Shown here piece by piece: positions 1 to 8,268 of a stretch of 32,139 nt of DNA. The notes beneath the pieces are model-generated. The model searched no databases, was not told where the DNA came from, and saw only the letters and a program-made list of their open reading frames with translations. The translations under genes were made by a program, and so were the position numbers. The DNA lies in NCBI RefSeq assembly GCF_021596505.1, contig NZ_PJIZ01000045.1:1-32139 (forward strand). The letters run 5' to 3'. This DNA is from Nostoc sp. CMAA1605 (GTDB lineage Bacteria; Cyanobacteriota; Cyanobacteriia; Cyanobacteriales; Nostocaceae). Within the stretch, counting starts at the first letter, position 1; every line of letters starts with the position of its first letter.

Positions 1-2
1 TA

Positions 3-1424
3 GGACGCAGCGCATTAATTCAGGTAGGGGCGGTTTGTGGCTATCAAGGCCGATATCGCACCAGTTTTATCGCCTCGGCTTTAATGTGGCCAGGGTCTGT
101 AATTATTGTGGCTACAGAAACAGTACAGCAACGTCTATTGCGGGTGGAAATTCCCCGTTTACAGCAATGGTTACAAGTTAATAAACCAATCAGAACAGGT
201 GACGCTTGGCCTAATGCTGAGTTCCAAGGGCTACTTCTCACCACCCCAGAAGCTTGGTTAAAAGGTCAGCTATTACCCAGCCCTAGTTTTCCCCCAGGGA
301 TTCCTACCATCATTGATGGTGTGGATGATTTAGAAGATTGGGTACGTCAGCAGCTTACTAACACCATGGCACCCCCAGACTGGGATCAATTACTCTTAGC
401 TTGTCCCCAACAAGCTGACACCATCCGTTCTTTGAGGGCGCAGCTCACCCATGAATTATTTCAACATCCCGCCAACCCTTACGAGTGTTATTTAATTGCT
501 CAATCAGAAGCGGATATCTTAAGCAGTCTATGTCAAGTTTTAGCAACCGTTGATAATATCCCCACAGTTTGGCAACAATTTTGTCAACAATTCCAAAAAC
601 TCAACGAAAATTCTGTCCCTGACCTTTTTTGGTCTACTATTGCCCGTCGTCAGGGCTTATTCTCTCTACATTACGCCCCTATAGAATTAGGCAGTATTCT
701 CGCCCCCATTTGGCAAAGACAACCTGTAGTTTTAGTGGGTAGTGCTTTTGAGCCAGAAACCGAAGCTCCCTTATTTCGCCAGCGTTTGGGGTTAAATGAT
801 GACATTACCTGCTTGAAATTCGCCTCTGATAGTCAGTCAGAAGCCATTCAACTGCATATTCCCTATAAGTTACCTCTACCCAATACACCAGAATTTCAAG
901 GGGCATTTATTCATAAGGTGCGGACACTCCTGTGTTTGAGTTCTACCGCCCCAGGCTTGACGGTGGTATTAGTGGGGGATGTACCACTCAAAGCCCAAAC
1001 CGGTGCAATTCTCGCCGCCGAGTTCGGCACAAGAGTACAAGTAGAAAAAACCTGTTTAGATGACAATGGTATTTTAATCACTGGTTGGGAATTTTGGCGC
1101 GAACATCAAGCCGTTTTACCCGCACCCCAATTGTTAATTATTGCAACTTTACCTTTACCATCTCTAGAACATCCTTTAGTCGCTGGTAGGGTAGCTTACT
1201 ATAAGCGATCGCATCAAGATTGGTTTCGGTTATTTCTTTTACCTACAGCCTTAAATGAACTACAACGAGCGATCGCACCTCTACGTGAGCATCAAGGCAT
1301 TGTAGCCCTATTAGATAGTCGCGTCATCAACCGTAGCTACGGTTCTCAAATTCTCACAGCCTTGAGTCCGTTAGCCCGTCTTAACTATCTAGATCCGAGT
1401 TTATTTACTCAGGGTGAGGAGTGA
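3..1424 (+). CDS. DinG/XPD-like helicase-family protein, 5' end missing, probably catalytically inactive
   Basis: The frame is open from the window edge, so the ATG at 84 is internal and the start lies outside; 473 residues are visible. The order of blocks matches DinG/Rad3 helicases. A Walker A-like position reads GYQGRYRTS (visible residues 13-21), followed by a motif Ia-like [13 protein letters not shown]. The DEAH position reads [11 protein letters not shown] (about 103-113), then come a motif III-like [11 protein letters not shown] and the helicase C-terminal signature [15 protein letters not shown]. The last block is [17 protein letters not shown], where active enzymes have QxxGRxxR. 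None of the ATP-binding signatures (GKT, DEAH, GR..R) is present although length and fold order are kept. I infer a DinG-derived protein without ordinary ATPase activity, perhaps structural or DNA-binding. The last codons run into a heptamer repeat (TGAGTGN). No neighbour suggests a role. Confidence 0.75.
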   Translation, partial: GRSALIQVGAVCGYQGRYRTSFIASALMWPGSVIIVATETVQQRLLRVEIPRLQQWLQVNKPIRTGDAWPNAEFQGLLLTTPEAWLKGQLLPSPSFPPGIPTIIDGVDDLEDWVRQQLTNTMAPPDWDQLLLACPQQADTIRSLRAQLTHELFQHPANPYECYLIAQSEADILSSLCQVLATVDNIPTVWQQFCQQFQKLNENSVPDLFWSTIARRQGLFSLHYAPIELGSILAPIWQRQPVVLVGSAFEPETEAPLFRQRLGLNDDITCLKFASDSQSEAIQLHIPYKLPLPNTPEFQGAFIHKVRTLLCLSSTAPGLTVVLVGDVPLKAQTGAILAAEFGTRVQVEKTCLDDNGILITGWEFWREHQAVLPAPQLLIIATLPLPSLEHPLVAGRVAYYKRSHQDWFRLFLLPTALNELQRAIAPLREHQGIVALLDSRVINRSYGSQILTALSPLARLNYLDPSLFTQGEE

Positions 1425-1650
1425 GTGGTGAGTGCTGAGTGCTGAGTGCTGAGTAATGAGTGCTGAGTAATGAGTAATGAGTAATGAGTTAGGAAATAAA
1501 TTCTACCTTGTCCCCCTGCCCCCCTTGTCTCCCTTGTCCTCAATCCCCAGTCCCCAGTCCCCAATCCCCAGTCCCCAATCCCCAGTCCCCAATCCCCAGT
1601 CCCCAATCCCCAGTCCCCAATCCCCAGTCCCCAACCCCCCGCCCCTCTTT
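1412..1650. repeat. Composite short tandem heptamer repeat (STRR), copy 1
   Basis: Three parts are visible. First, tandem TGAGTGC/TGAGTAA heptamers run from about 1412 to 1488, beginning inside the last codons of the upstream gene. Second, a unique spacer TTAGGAAATAAATTCTAC is followed by CTTGTC (1489-1511). Third, a C-rich heptamer array CCCCAGT/CCCCAAT runs from about 1540 to 1640. The same three parts occur inverted at 9714-9845. The short ORFs predicted here are repeat artefacts. Confidence 0.85.
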
Positions 1651-1711
1651 TCAAGCTAAAATACCTCATGACATCGACTGAGAACCTGCGTTGAGTTGTG
1701 GATTTCTGATT

Positions 1712-1924
1712 ATGGGTGAAGCAAAGCGTCGTAAAGAATCACTGAAGGAACAATACGGTCAAGAAAATCGGATCTTACCTTGGGTTCCCATTACTAAAAG
1801 CCAAGCAGAACTATTCATGACGTGGACTACTCGCGGAACTTGGGTCTGCATCGGCATTTTAGTTTTTGTTTGGGTGACTATTCGTTTTATCGGCCCTGGT
1901 TTTGGCTGGTGGCACGTTGTTTAG
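1712..1924 (+). CDS. DUF2839-type small membrane protein
   Basis: This 70-residue protein starts [17 protein letters not shown], the basic N-terminus I associate with the cyanobacterial DUF2839 family. One hydrophobic segment follows (about residues 42-62, [20 protein letters not shown]), and it ends GWWHVV. The ATG at 1712 is preferred over an upstream TTG at 1691 because the family signature begins exactly at this Met. The function is unknown; a single-span protein with a cytoplasmic positive N-terminus is the most that can be said. It stands alone between two repeat regions, with about 260 bp to the IS630 element downstream. Confidence 0.75.
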   Translation: MGEAKRRKESLKEQYGQENRILPWVPITKSQAELFMTWTTRGTWVCIGILVFVWVTIRFIGPGFGWWHVV

Positions 1925-1965
1925 TATCTCTTTTGGGTGAAGTAGATCAAGGTAAATCATTAAAG

Positions 1966-2040
1966 GTTTGTAGTGAGAACTTTAGTTCTCTCTCCGAGAT
2001 GCTGCGCGAACAGACAAGGACTAAAGTCCTTACTACGAAC
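1966..2040. repeat. Palindromic MITE-like repeat
   Basis: The arms 1966-1990 and 2016-2040 are 25-bp inverted repeats matching at 20 of 25 positions. Each arm is itself palindromic around ACTTTAGT (for example AGGACTAAAGTCCT in the right arm). The right arm and its flank (2017-2046) recur exactly at 4765-4794. The structure fits a non-autonomous, hairpin-forming cyanobacterial interspersed repeat. Confidence 0.75.
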
Positions 2041-2192
2041 TGAATTATAGTATTTTTCCAGTCGCTATACTTAAATCCCTATGGCAACAGTTAATTGTAT
2101 TAGCTTAAGAGAACGTTAGTTCATTGCGAATTAGTTTTATCAGGGCTTTTATGGGTGTTTTAAGCATCCCGATTGTTAAGCTATAGCCTTTC

Positions 2193-2795
2193 TCAGTCTA
2201 GTGAAGTACAATAACAACAATGAGTAAACCAATTAAAAATATCATCTAAAGAGACTTGGCTAAAAGCAGTTTCAATTGCTATTACTAAATCTGGATAACT
2301 CCTAGCACCGATAGAACGGAGTGCATTCTTAATCTTTGACCAACAATTTTCAATGGGTGAAAAATCAGGAGAATACGGTGGTAAATAAATCAACTTAGCT
2401 CCAGCAGATTCGATGAGTTTTTCAATATCCCCACCTTTATGAATTGAGCAATTGTCCATGATTACATAATCACCTTTCTTCAGTTTCGGAACTAGTTTTT
2501 GCGAAATATAAGCCTCAAATGTTAGACCATCAGTCGCTCCTAAAATACTGTATTGGCTAACGACTCCTCTCAAACCAATTGCACCAATTATCGAGACATT
2601 TTTACTACGTTTTTGCGGTCTTTGACCATGCGCTCTTTCACCTTTTTTGGCACGAGCAGACTGTCTGTCCAAAGATAGATTCGCTCCGGCTTCATCTAGA
2701 AATATCAGCTTTTGGGCTGGTATTCCTCGTATTTGTAGCCAAAACTGTAATCTTAACGCTTGAACTCTTGGAGTATCTTTTTCTGCGGCGTGCAA
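2193..2795 (-). CDS. IS630 transposase, ORF B (DDE catalytic part)
   Basis: The DDE residues are visible as IFLDEAGANL, VIMDNCSIHK and SPIENCWSKIKNALR. There are 34 residues between the second Asp and the Glu, the D34E spacing of IS630 transposases. The frame is open only from just after a TAA at 2805-2807, and the nominal start is a TTG at 2795, so it is probably made as a fusion with ORF A rather than alone. Its stop codon lies inside the left terminal repeat. It performs cut-and-paste strand cleavage and joining at TA targets. Confidence 0.88.
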   Translation of the reverse strand: MHAAEKDTPRVQALRLQFWLQIRGIPAQKLIFLDEAGANLSLDRQSARAKKGERAHGQRPQKRSKNVSIIGAIGLRGVVSQYSILGATDGLTFEAYISQKLVPKLKKGDYVIMDNCSIHKGGDIEKLIESAGAKLIYLPPYSPDFSPIENCWSKIKNALRSIGARSYPDLVIAIETAFSQVSLDDIFNWFTHCCYCTSLD

Positions 2796-3147
2796 TGTTT
2801 TTTTTTAAGCTAATTTCCATCCTCTTTAACATTCTGTCTACTGTCGAAATCCCAATGGTTATTCCTGTTTTTTGTTTGAGTAGCTCCCGAATTTCTGATA
2901 AAGTGGCATCATTTTTGGCTTCTACTATTTCCTGAAGCACATTCAATTGCTGAGAGTTTAGCTTTGGTGGCGTTTGTTGTGTTCTGACTTTCGGTGCGAT
3001 ATTTCCTGTTTCTCTATACTGTTTCAGTAATTTCTCTATAAATCCTAAAGTTACACCAAATCTTTCTGCTAACTGTCGTTGTGATATTCCATCTTTTAAA
3101 TATGTATCCAGTATCTTTTGACGCAAATCGAGGGAATATGCTTTCAT
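2692..3147 (-). CDS. IS630 transposase, ORF A (N-terminal helix-turn-helix part)
   Basis: The frame begins MKAYSLDLRQKILDTYLKDG, followed by the helix-turn-helix ISQRQLAERFGVTLGFIEKLL (about residues 20-40). A second DNA-binding region follows (IRELLKQKTGITIGISTVDRMLKR, about 97-120). It is family-like up to LKKN at the A9 run at 2798-2806 (minus strand), then continues out of frame as a meaningless basic tail. The N-terminal part binds the element's terminal repeats. Joining to ORF B needs a net +1 (or -2) frame change at the A run, which fits transcriptional slippage better than a classical -1 ribosomal shift. Confidence 0.85.
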   Translation of the reverse strand: MKAYSLDLRQKILDTYLKDGISQRQLAERFGVTLGFIEKLLKQYRETGNIAPKVRTQQTPPKLNSQQLNVLQEIVEAKNDATLSEIRELLKQKTGITIGISTVDRMLKRMEISLKKNIARRRKRYSKSSSVKITVLATNTRNTSPKADISR

Positions 3148-3336
3148 TTTTACCCTAGACTAGTATGTACAGCTTTATTTGCTCAATTGTACTTCAGCAG
3201 ACTGGGAAAGGCTATAACTATGATTTCTACCCATCGTTAGAGTGACTCACCTCTACTCTTCCATATGATTGGCTAACAGAGTTTATCAAAAATTAGCTGA
3301 CGGACTTCCAGACAATAAAGTATTCAATCAGAGCAA

Positions 3337-3462
3337 ATAAGTAAGTCGGTGCAATAAAACCAAACTATGTGAATAAAAGTAAATAAGGCTCAAACTCTTT
3401 TTCCCCCTGCCCCCTGCCCCCTGCCTTATTCCAACAATAATTATTTACGCCGACCTACTTAT
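3337..3462. repeat. MITE-like element with terminal inverted repeats
   Basis: The left end ATAAGTAAGTCGGTGC (from 3337) is mirrored by the right end, whose reverse complement is ATAAGTAGGTCGGCGT (ending 3462). About 126 bp lie between the outer ends, including three tandem CCCCCTG heptamers near 3402-3424. There is no coding capacity, so it would need a transposase supplied in trans. Confidence 0.5.
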
Positions 3463-4147
3463 CATCATTAGATTCTTCTCCCCCTGCGTCCCCTGTGTCC
3501 CTTACTCACCAAAGCGATTGTATATTTTTGTAGCGGGAAATCCCTTAATATTCTTCGGTACTGGCAATCTCCGCGCTAGAAACAACCAATGGAGGCAAGA
3601 TTAATAAATGATTATTATTTCTTGGGATAAAAATTAAATAATTATATTGAGGAGTTTTTCTCTAGATGATTGAGCTACTTTATTGCGGGGTAATGAAAAT
3701 ATTTATACTCTTCTACTACTTTTCTACCTTGCAGCCGCAGTCTAGCTTAATCTCGATCAAAGATTTGTCAAGCTTGCAGCCGAATTAGAATTATACTTTG
3801 TCACTTACCCTGATCATTACTGGCACTAAATGTAAAAACCTGATGAGTAGCAATCAGTGCTTTTTCTGTGGTTGACAAAGGCTAAAACTAGGTTAATCTT
3901 AAGAGCGATCGCTGCTATTACAAAAAGAAACTGACAGAGTTTTGTAAAGAAAGTATCAAGTTGGCTGATTCCACCCGCAAATTTAATTTTGCAAACTGAA
4001 TAGTTTGATACGGCAGCTGATGCAGTTTTTTCTTACCCTAAGCCAAGGTGGGTTACAAACTACCTGAACAAATGTCCGGTAATTGTAATGAATAGTTTAC
4101 AATACCAATGGGTGGAAAAATCTAAAGAAAATATAAAAGAAACTCAA
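3463..4147. other. AT-rich intergenic region
   Basis: I see no credible gene here. A C-rich heptamer-like patch (CCCCCTGCGTCCCCTGTGTCCC, split by the usual variation) lies near 3480-3503, and one HIP1 site near 3904. The region probably contains the promoter of the small gene at 4148, but I cannot place it. Confidence 0.5.
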
Positions 4148-4517
4148 ATGACTGTGGTGTCTGGAGGACAAAAGTGTTTCTAAGACTAGCGCATCAACAT
4201 CGGCAGTTCGTTCAAGACTTGGTAATGAATCTACAAGCCTTGGCAATCGTACTAGAACGACGGGATATCCTGCATCCTGTTATACTTGTGGCGATCAAAT
4301 GAACAGTGCTTCATTTATGGTCAGCCTGGGCAATAACCACCTGATCAGGTTTTTAGTCTCCGATTATGGGATTACCTGGACAGAAATGCGTGATGATCGG
4401 GAATTAATGAAATTAGAAGGTGCAGAAGCAATTAATCAATTGCAAGAGTTAGCAAATCTCGTCAAGCAACCTACACCAGTTGTTGCGGGTGCTAAGGTAT
4501 TGGCGAAAAGAGGTTAA
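4148..4517 (+). pseudogene. Small hypothetical gene, reading frame broken by one base
   Basis: The ATG at 4148 opens MTVVSGGQK and then stops at 4181-4183. One base over, an uninterrupted frame runs ...SVSKTSASTSAVRSRLGNE, SLGNRTRTTGYPASCYTCGDQ, MNSASFMVSLGNN and on to a stop at 4517. Adding one A to the A4 run at 4170-4173 joins the two into a single ~122-residue protein. Only the part from the ATG at 4299 (72 residues) is open without correction. The tail MRDDRELMKLEGAEAINQLQ looks like a real conserved soluble domain, and the N-terminus is Ser/Thr/Arg-rich and probably disordered. Function unrecognised. The break may be a sequencing error or a young mutation. Confidence 0.5.
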
Positions 4518-4971
4518 AAATATCTGTATTTGGGTGTGATTACCACAAATCGTCCAGAATCGATCCTCAAATTGAGCATCGGTTAAATTTTCATGAGCAA
4601 TGGTTAATTGATAATCAACCAGCCAAATGCTGTACTGTGTCCGTTGTGGCTACCCAAATCCAGTCTCATACTAATTTTGGATTTTGGATGCAAGGATTTT
4701 GGATTCAAAACCTAGATTCTTAGCCTATTCCCGAATCTTGAAACAATACTACCTATCCCAATTCAGGACTAAAGTCCTTACTACGAACTGAATTCTAGTG
4801 CTTTGACGTTGGTTGACAGAGGTTGGGTTTTCCCAGTTGTGTTACTTTCTGTTGAGGAAGTTGAGATATTAGCTGGAATTTTGCTCAATCATATTTGAAT
4901 TAGGTTAGCGTTTTTGGGCGTAGTGAATTACGTCTGCGTTAGCTTAATCTGCAAAAATATAAGTAATTCTT
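4518..4971. other. Intergenic region with repeat fragments
   Basis: A tandem 15-mer (GGATTTTGGATGCAA then GGATTTTGGATTCAA) lies at 4679-4708. A half copy of the palindromic repeat of 1966-2040 lies at 4765-4794, identical over 30 bp to 2017-2046. No gene is seen. Confidence 0.7.
4765..4794. repeat. Half copy of the AGGACTAAAGTCCT palindromic repeat
   Basis: These 30 bases are identical to 2017-2046 (right arm plus flank). The left arm is not present here. Confidence 0.8.
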
Positions 4972-7029
4972 CTACAACCCATTACCAATTAAAATGAAAG
5001 ATGCCCAGTAGTATGGGTGATTAAAACTACCAATATTGGGAACTGAATTTGATTTATTGCCTGTAGATGAGTCACCATTAATTAAACTTAACTGTGCTTG
5101 TTGTAAAGCAGTAGTTTTAGTCATCTTTCCTGTGGCTAGTTTGGCGTAAAAAGCATTCATCAGGACTTGCGTACCACCATCATCTACCGTCCAGAGGGAA
5201 GCGATCGCAGACTTTGCACCAGTTTTTTGAATTTGGTAGCCAAAGCCTAAAATTTCTTGACCATTACCTAATTCACCACCTAAACCAGTTTCACAAGCAC
5301 TCAAAACAACTAAATCGACGTTAGGTAATGACCAACTAGCAATATCTGTAAGATTGACGCGCTCGCCATTGCCAAATAGAATAAACGAGTCTTGCGGCTG
5401 ACCCACTACAAACGCTGCATGAGTCGCTAAATGAACAATTGTATAATCATCCATTTGCGGGACTGTAATTTCAGGAGTAAAAGCCTGATCTAACAGTGTT
5501 TTAGTTTGAGGAAAGGTAGAGGCTAAAGAATTCACTTCAACGGCTGCAAATGGTAAGCCAGAAAAGGCTACACGACGATTACCTAATGCTACTTGATAAC
5601 TACCCTTAGTAAACGCCCCAGCTAAAATCCGCAAATCCTTATGAGGATTGGTGTTTAGGTTAGTCAAACTAGCGGATGTAATATAGTCAACACTGTATTT
5701 TTGTACTAACCATTGTTTACCATCATACAAAGCAGACAAGGGAATATAACGTAACTTCCCATCAGGTGCATACAATAAAGTTTGTGTCCCTGCCTGTTGG
5801 AGTTCCGATTCTAGAGGTTTAATTAGCCAGTTGTATAATTGGCGTGCAGGGGTTTTGACATCACGACTGGGATTGATTAAGGCTTGACGAAAAGCCGTGA
5901 TGGTTTGATTGAGTGTTTCTTCACTGACTGCAATTGTGTAATGAATTGGCGGTGATTCTGGTGTCACTAAGACCAATTCTAAGCGGTTGGGGAGGACTAA
6001 AGGATAGATAATTGCCGATTTTTGCGGTAATTTAGCTAAATCATCCCTTAAAGAGTTGATATTTTCTAAATCTAGATTTTGTTGCCTAGCAGTTTGACTA
6101 ATTTTTTGTAGTTGGGTGGTAATAGCTGGACTAGAGAGAAACTTATTAAAGGCTGCTAATTGTTGCTGCTGCTTGTTCACCAATTCCTGGAGGCGTTGTG
6201 TTTGCTTTAGCGATCGCGTTTGGGGTGATATTTGTCTAATACTATCTAATTCCTTACCTATCGCTATGGAATTATTTAAGGTTTGTTCTAATTTCTGTTT
6301 TACGGCTTTTTCACCGGAAACTAAATCGATTCCTGTGGTAGTACGTTGATTACCAGGAATATTCTGCATATATCCTTGCAATTCTTCTACTTTGAGTAAA
6401 TCAATCGTCCTTTGCGCTTCAGCTACGCGTCCTTGCTTCAGCAGATGCTCTCCTAAAAGACGGTAAGTTTGAGCTACAGTAATGTTATAAGCATCTGGTT
6501 GTGGCTCAGACATCGCTGATGGTTGCAAACGTGCTAACTCACGATTAATCAGGCAATGCTTGTAAAAGAAAATAGCTAACTCTGGTTGATTTTGTACCTC
6601 AAACAAGTAACCGATATTACTGTAAGTTTTACCTCGTTGGATGGGATCATCTATTTGCCGATAAATGACTCCTGCTTGGAGATAAGCCTGCAATGCTTGG
6701 GAATAATCACCTTGAGCCTGATAGACTCTACCCATGTTATTAAAAGTCACACCTTCCCAAAATGGTGTAGCTTTAGTTTTAGTCATCTCTAAAGCTTTTG
6801 CTAGCTTATTCATCGCAGTAGGAAACTGCCCTTTTCGAGATGCAGCGATCGCTTGCGAATTTAACTGTGCTACTATTTGGGCATCATCAGGAGATATTGC
6901 AGATGGAGCTGTATTTCCACTCCCCACAGTAGGTTTTAAATCCTGATTTGACGGTTCTGAGTTCTGACAACTAGCCAGGACAACCCCTAGAAAGATGATA
7001 ATTAAGTAAGATTTAAAATTAGAGTACAT
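4972..7029 (-). CDS. TPR-CHAT protease lipoprotein
   Basis: The protein has 685 residues. The N-terminus has a hydrophobic stretch ending in a lipobox (LASC, Cys21), so it is probably a membrane-anchored lipoprotein. TPR-like helices cover about residues 50-215, for example FNNMGRVYQAQGDYSQALQA and YSNIGYLFEVQNQPELAIFF. A helical linker (about 240-335) leads to a CHAT caspase-like domain (about 340-685). It contains LLYAPDGKLRYIPLSAL, the His motif VHLATHA (His533/His537) and the Cys motif VVLSACETGLG (Cys579), so the catalytic His-Cys pair is kept. It ends HPYYWASFILIGNGL, typical for the family. A good AAGGAG ribosome binding site precedes the ATG. CHAT proteins are peptidases in several bacterial stress and defence settings; the substrate here is unknown. 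It is divergent from the thioesterase gene. Confidence 0.9.
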   Translation of the reverse strand: MYSNFKSYLIIIFLGVVLASCQNSEPSNQDLKPTVGSGNTAPSAISPDDAQIVAQLNSQAIAASRKGQFPTAMNKLAKALEMTKTKATPFWEGVTFNNMGRVYQAQGDYSQALQAYLQAGVIYRQIDDPIQRGKTYSNIGYLFEVQNQPELAIFFYKHCLINRELARLQPSAMSEPQPDAYNITVAQTYRLLGEHLLKQGRVAEAQRTIDLLKVEELQGYMQNIPGNQRTTTGIDLVSGEKAVKQKLEQTLNNSIAIGKELDSIRQISPQTRSLKQTQRLQELVNKQQQQLAAFNKFLSSPAITTQLQKISQTARQQNLDLENINSLRDDLAKLPQKSAIIYPLVLPNRLELVLVTPESPPIHYTIAVSEETLNQTITAFRQALINPSRDVKTPARQLYNWLIKPLESELQQAGTQTLLYAPDGKLRYIPLSALYDGKQWLVQKYSVDYITSASLTNLNTNPHKDLRILAGAFTKGSYQVALGNRRVAFSGLPFAAVEVNSLASTFPQTKTLLDQAFTPEITVPQMDDYTIVHLATHAAFVVGQPQDSFILFGNGERVNLTDIASWSLPNVDLVVLSACETGLGGELGNGQEILGFGYQIQKTGAKSAIASLWTVDDGGTQVLMNAFYAKLATGKMTKTTALQQAQLSLINGDSSTGNKSNSVPNIGSFNHPYYWASFILIGNGL

Positions 7030-7150
7030 AAAAAAACACTCCTTAATATTGAGGAGCGTAGATACTGATCAATGGGACTTATTTTATAATTCAATGCCTT
7101 TTTGTGTTATTCCATAATTTGGAACTACCTAGCAATTAATCAACAAAAAG

Positions 7151-7651
7151 ATGTTTGAAGAACAATCTAACCAAGCGCAATTACCACCTACTAGTGCGAT
7201 TGAACTTCCCAAGGTAAGTGAATTTGATACTTGGTTTGCACATCCTATCAGAGTTCATCCCCACCACACTGATTATGCTGGTATTGTTTGGCACGGCACA
7301 TACCTTACTTGGATGGAGGAAGCAAGGGTAGAATGTTTGCGTTCTATTGGGATCAATTTTGCTGATTTAGTAGCTTTAGGCTGTGATTTACCAGTTGTAG
7401 AAATCTCGATTCGCTACCATCTTTCTATTCAGTTAGGAATGGATGCGGTAGTCAAAACGCGCATGGCTGATGTGACTGGTGTCCGCATCAACTGGGATTA
7501 TGCTATTGTTTCCACCGATGGACAGCAATTATACGTTACAGCCAAAGTGACTTTAGTCGGTTTAGACAGAGAACGAGGTAAAATCATGCGCCAGTTACCT
7601 CCCACTGTTCAGGATGCTTTTGCTAAACTGGCTGCACCAAAGAATAATTAA
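7151..7651 (+). CDS. Acyl-CoA thioesterase, YbgC/4HBT hotdog family
   Basis: The protein has 166 residues, with about 28 before the hotdog core. The family signature is plain: HPHHTDYAGIVWHGTYLTWM, where the Asp is the usual catalytic residue of 4-hydroxybenzoyl-CoA thioesterase-type enzymes, followed by EEARVECLRSIGI on the long helix. It should hydrolyse an acyl-CoA or acyl-ACP thioester in the cytoplasm. The exact substrate cannot be read from the sequence. The gene is divergent from the CHAT lipoprotein, with a 121-bp gap that probably carries both promoters. A heptamer array (TTGACTG/TTGACTA) starts right after its stop. Confidence 0.85.
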   Translation: MFEEQSNQAQLPPTSAIELPKVSEFDTWFAHPIRVHPHHTDYAGIVWHGTYLTWMEEARVECLRSIGINFADLVALGCDLPVVEISIRYHLSIQLGMDAVVKTRMADVTGVRINWDYAIVSTDGQQLYVTAKVTLVGLDRERGKIMRQLPPTVQDAFAKLAAPKNN

Positions 7652-7690
7652 CTATTGACTGTTGACTGTTGACTATTGACTGTTGACAGT
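7652..7690. repeat. STRR array, TTGACTG/TTGACTA heptamers
   Basis: About five tandem heptamers alternate TTGACTG and TTGACTA immediately after the thioesterase stop codon. Confidence 0.8.
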
Positions 7691-7708
7691 CACCATAATT
7701 GATCTACT

Positions 7709-7906
7709 CTAATTACCCAGATTCAATTTTGATACTGTTTGAATCAGTCTCATAATTTGTTGCCAAATATCCTGCGGCGTAATCCCAAAACCAATATGTA
7801 ATAAAATAAGAATTGCTGCAATCATCAAGGCATTACTAATAGTTGCTTTTAATATTCTCCAAACAATGATAAAAACAATCCAAGCTACAATTAGGGTAGG
7901 AATCAT
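7709..7906 (-). CDS. Small hydrophobic membrane protein, hypothetical
   Basis: This 65-residue protein starts MIPTLIVAWIVFIIVW. It has two likely membrane segments (about residues 3-18 and 26-42) and a short amphipathic C-terminus (DIWQQIMRLIQTVSKL). No family is recognised. It lies between the thioesterase (convergent, 57 bp away) and dxr (same strand, 362 bp upstream), too far for obvious operon membership. The ORF is short, but its composition is that of a real membrane protein. Confidence 0.6.
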   Translation of the reverse strand: MIPTLIVAWIVFIIVWRILKATISNALMIAAILILLHIGFGITPQDIWQQIMRLIQTVSKLNLGN

Positions 7907-8268
7907 AATATAGTTTTCAGAATTTGATGGTGGTTAGTCAGACACTGTTGATTAGTAGCCAGCACTACACCAGAATACATACTTGGGTTTTCATTATTAC
8001 TTGTCAAATTTCAACACAGTGTTGTTTTGACAAAAATATTTATAATTTAACAATCAGAATTTTCGGCTACTATTAGTCTGATATTTATACCACAGCAACC
8101 TATACTAATTCCGGAAAGAAAACTAGTATCTTAGACATAATTAGTCAATTATTTTGGCGGAAGAGGTAAAAATAGAGACTAAGAATAGGCTCAGAAATAA
8201 AAAGGTAAAAGGCAAAGGACAGGAATTTTTTACCTTTGGACTTTTGCCTTTTTGTTCTAGTACCTTTT
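7907..8268. other. Intergenic region between dxr and the small membrane protein gene
   Basis: AT-rich. The only structure seen is the hairpin at 8199-8253 just downstream of dxr. Confidence 0.6.
8199..8253 (-). terminator. Imperfect hairpin downstream of dxr
   Basis: On the minus strand, AAAAAGGCAAAAGTCCAAAGG pairs imperfectly with CCTTTGCCTTTTACCTTTTT across a 14-nt loop and ends in a T run. It lies 16 bp after the dxr stop. It is a plausible terminator, though repeats of AAAAGGCAAAAGG type are also dispersed in Nostoc-like genomes. Confidence 0.55.

Larger units (their letters stand above)
2184..3214 (-). mobile_element. IS630-family insertion sequence (IS630/Tc1/mariner superfamily)
   Basis: The terminal inverted repeats are 2184-2212 and 3186-3214, 29 bp with 26 matches, starting TAGCCTTT. 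A TA dinucleotide lies directly outside each end (2182-2183 and 3215-3216), as expected for TA target duplication by this superfamily. The 1031-bp element carries two overlapping transposase frames on the minus strand. The near-complete ends and intact DDE motif suggest a fairly young copy. Confidence 0.92.

Noticed and set aside
1409..1669. Open frames over the STRR region (both strands)
   Set aside because: Their translations are pure heptamer repeats ([12 protein letters not shown] or [11 protein letters not shown]); no gene character.
3400..3503. Possible CRISPR array from repeated C-rich units
   Set aside because: Units are contiguous heptamers without unique 30-40 bp spacers, as are all tandem repeats in the window.
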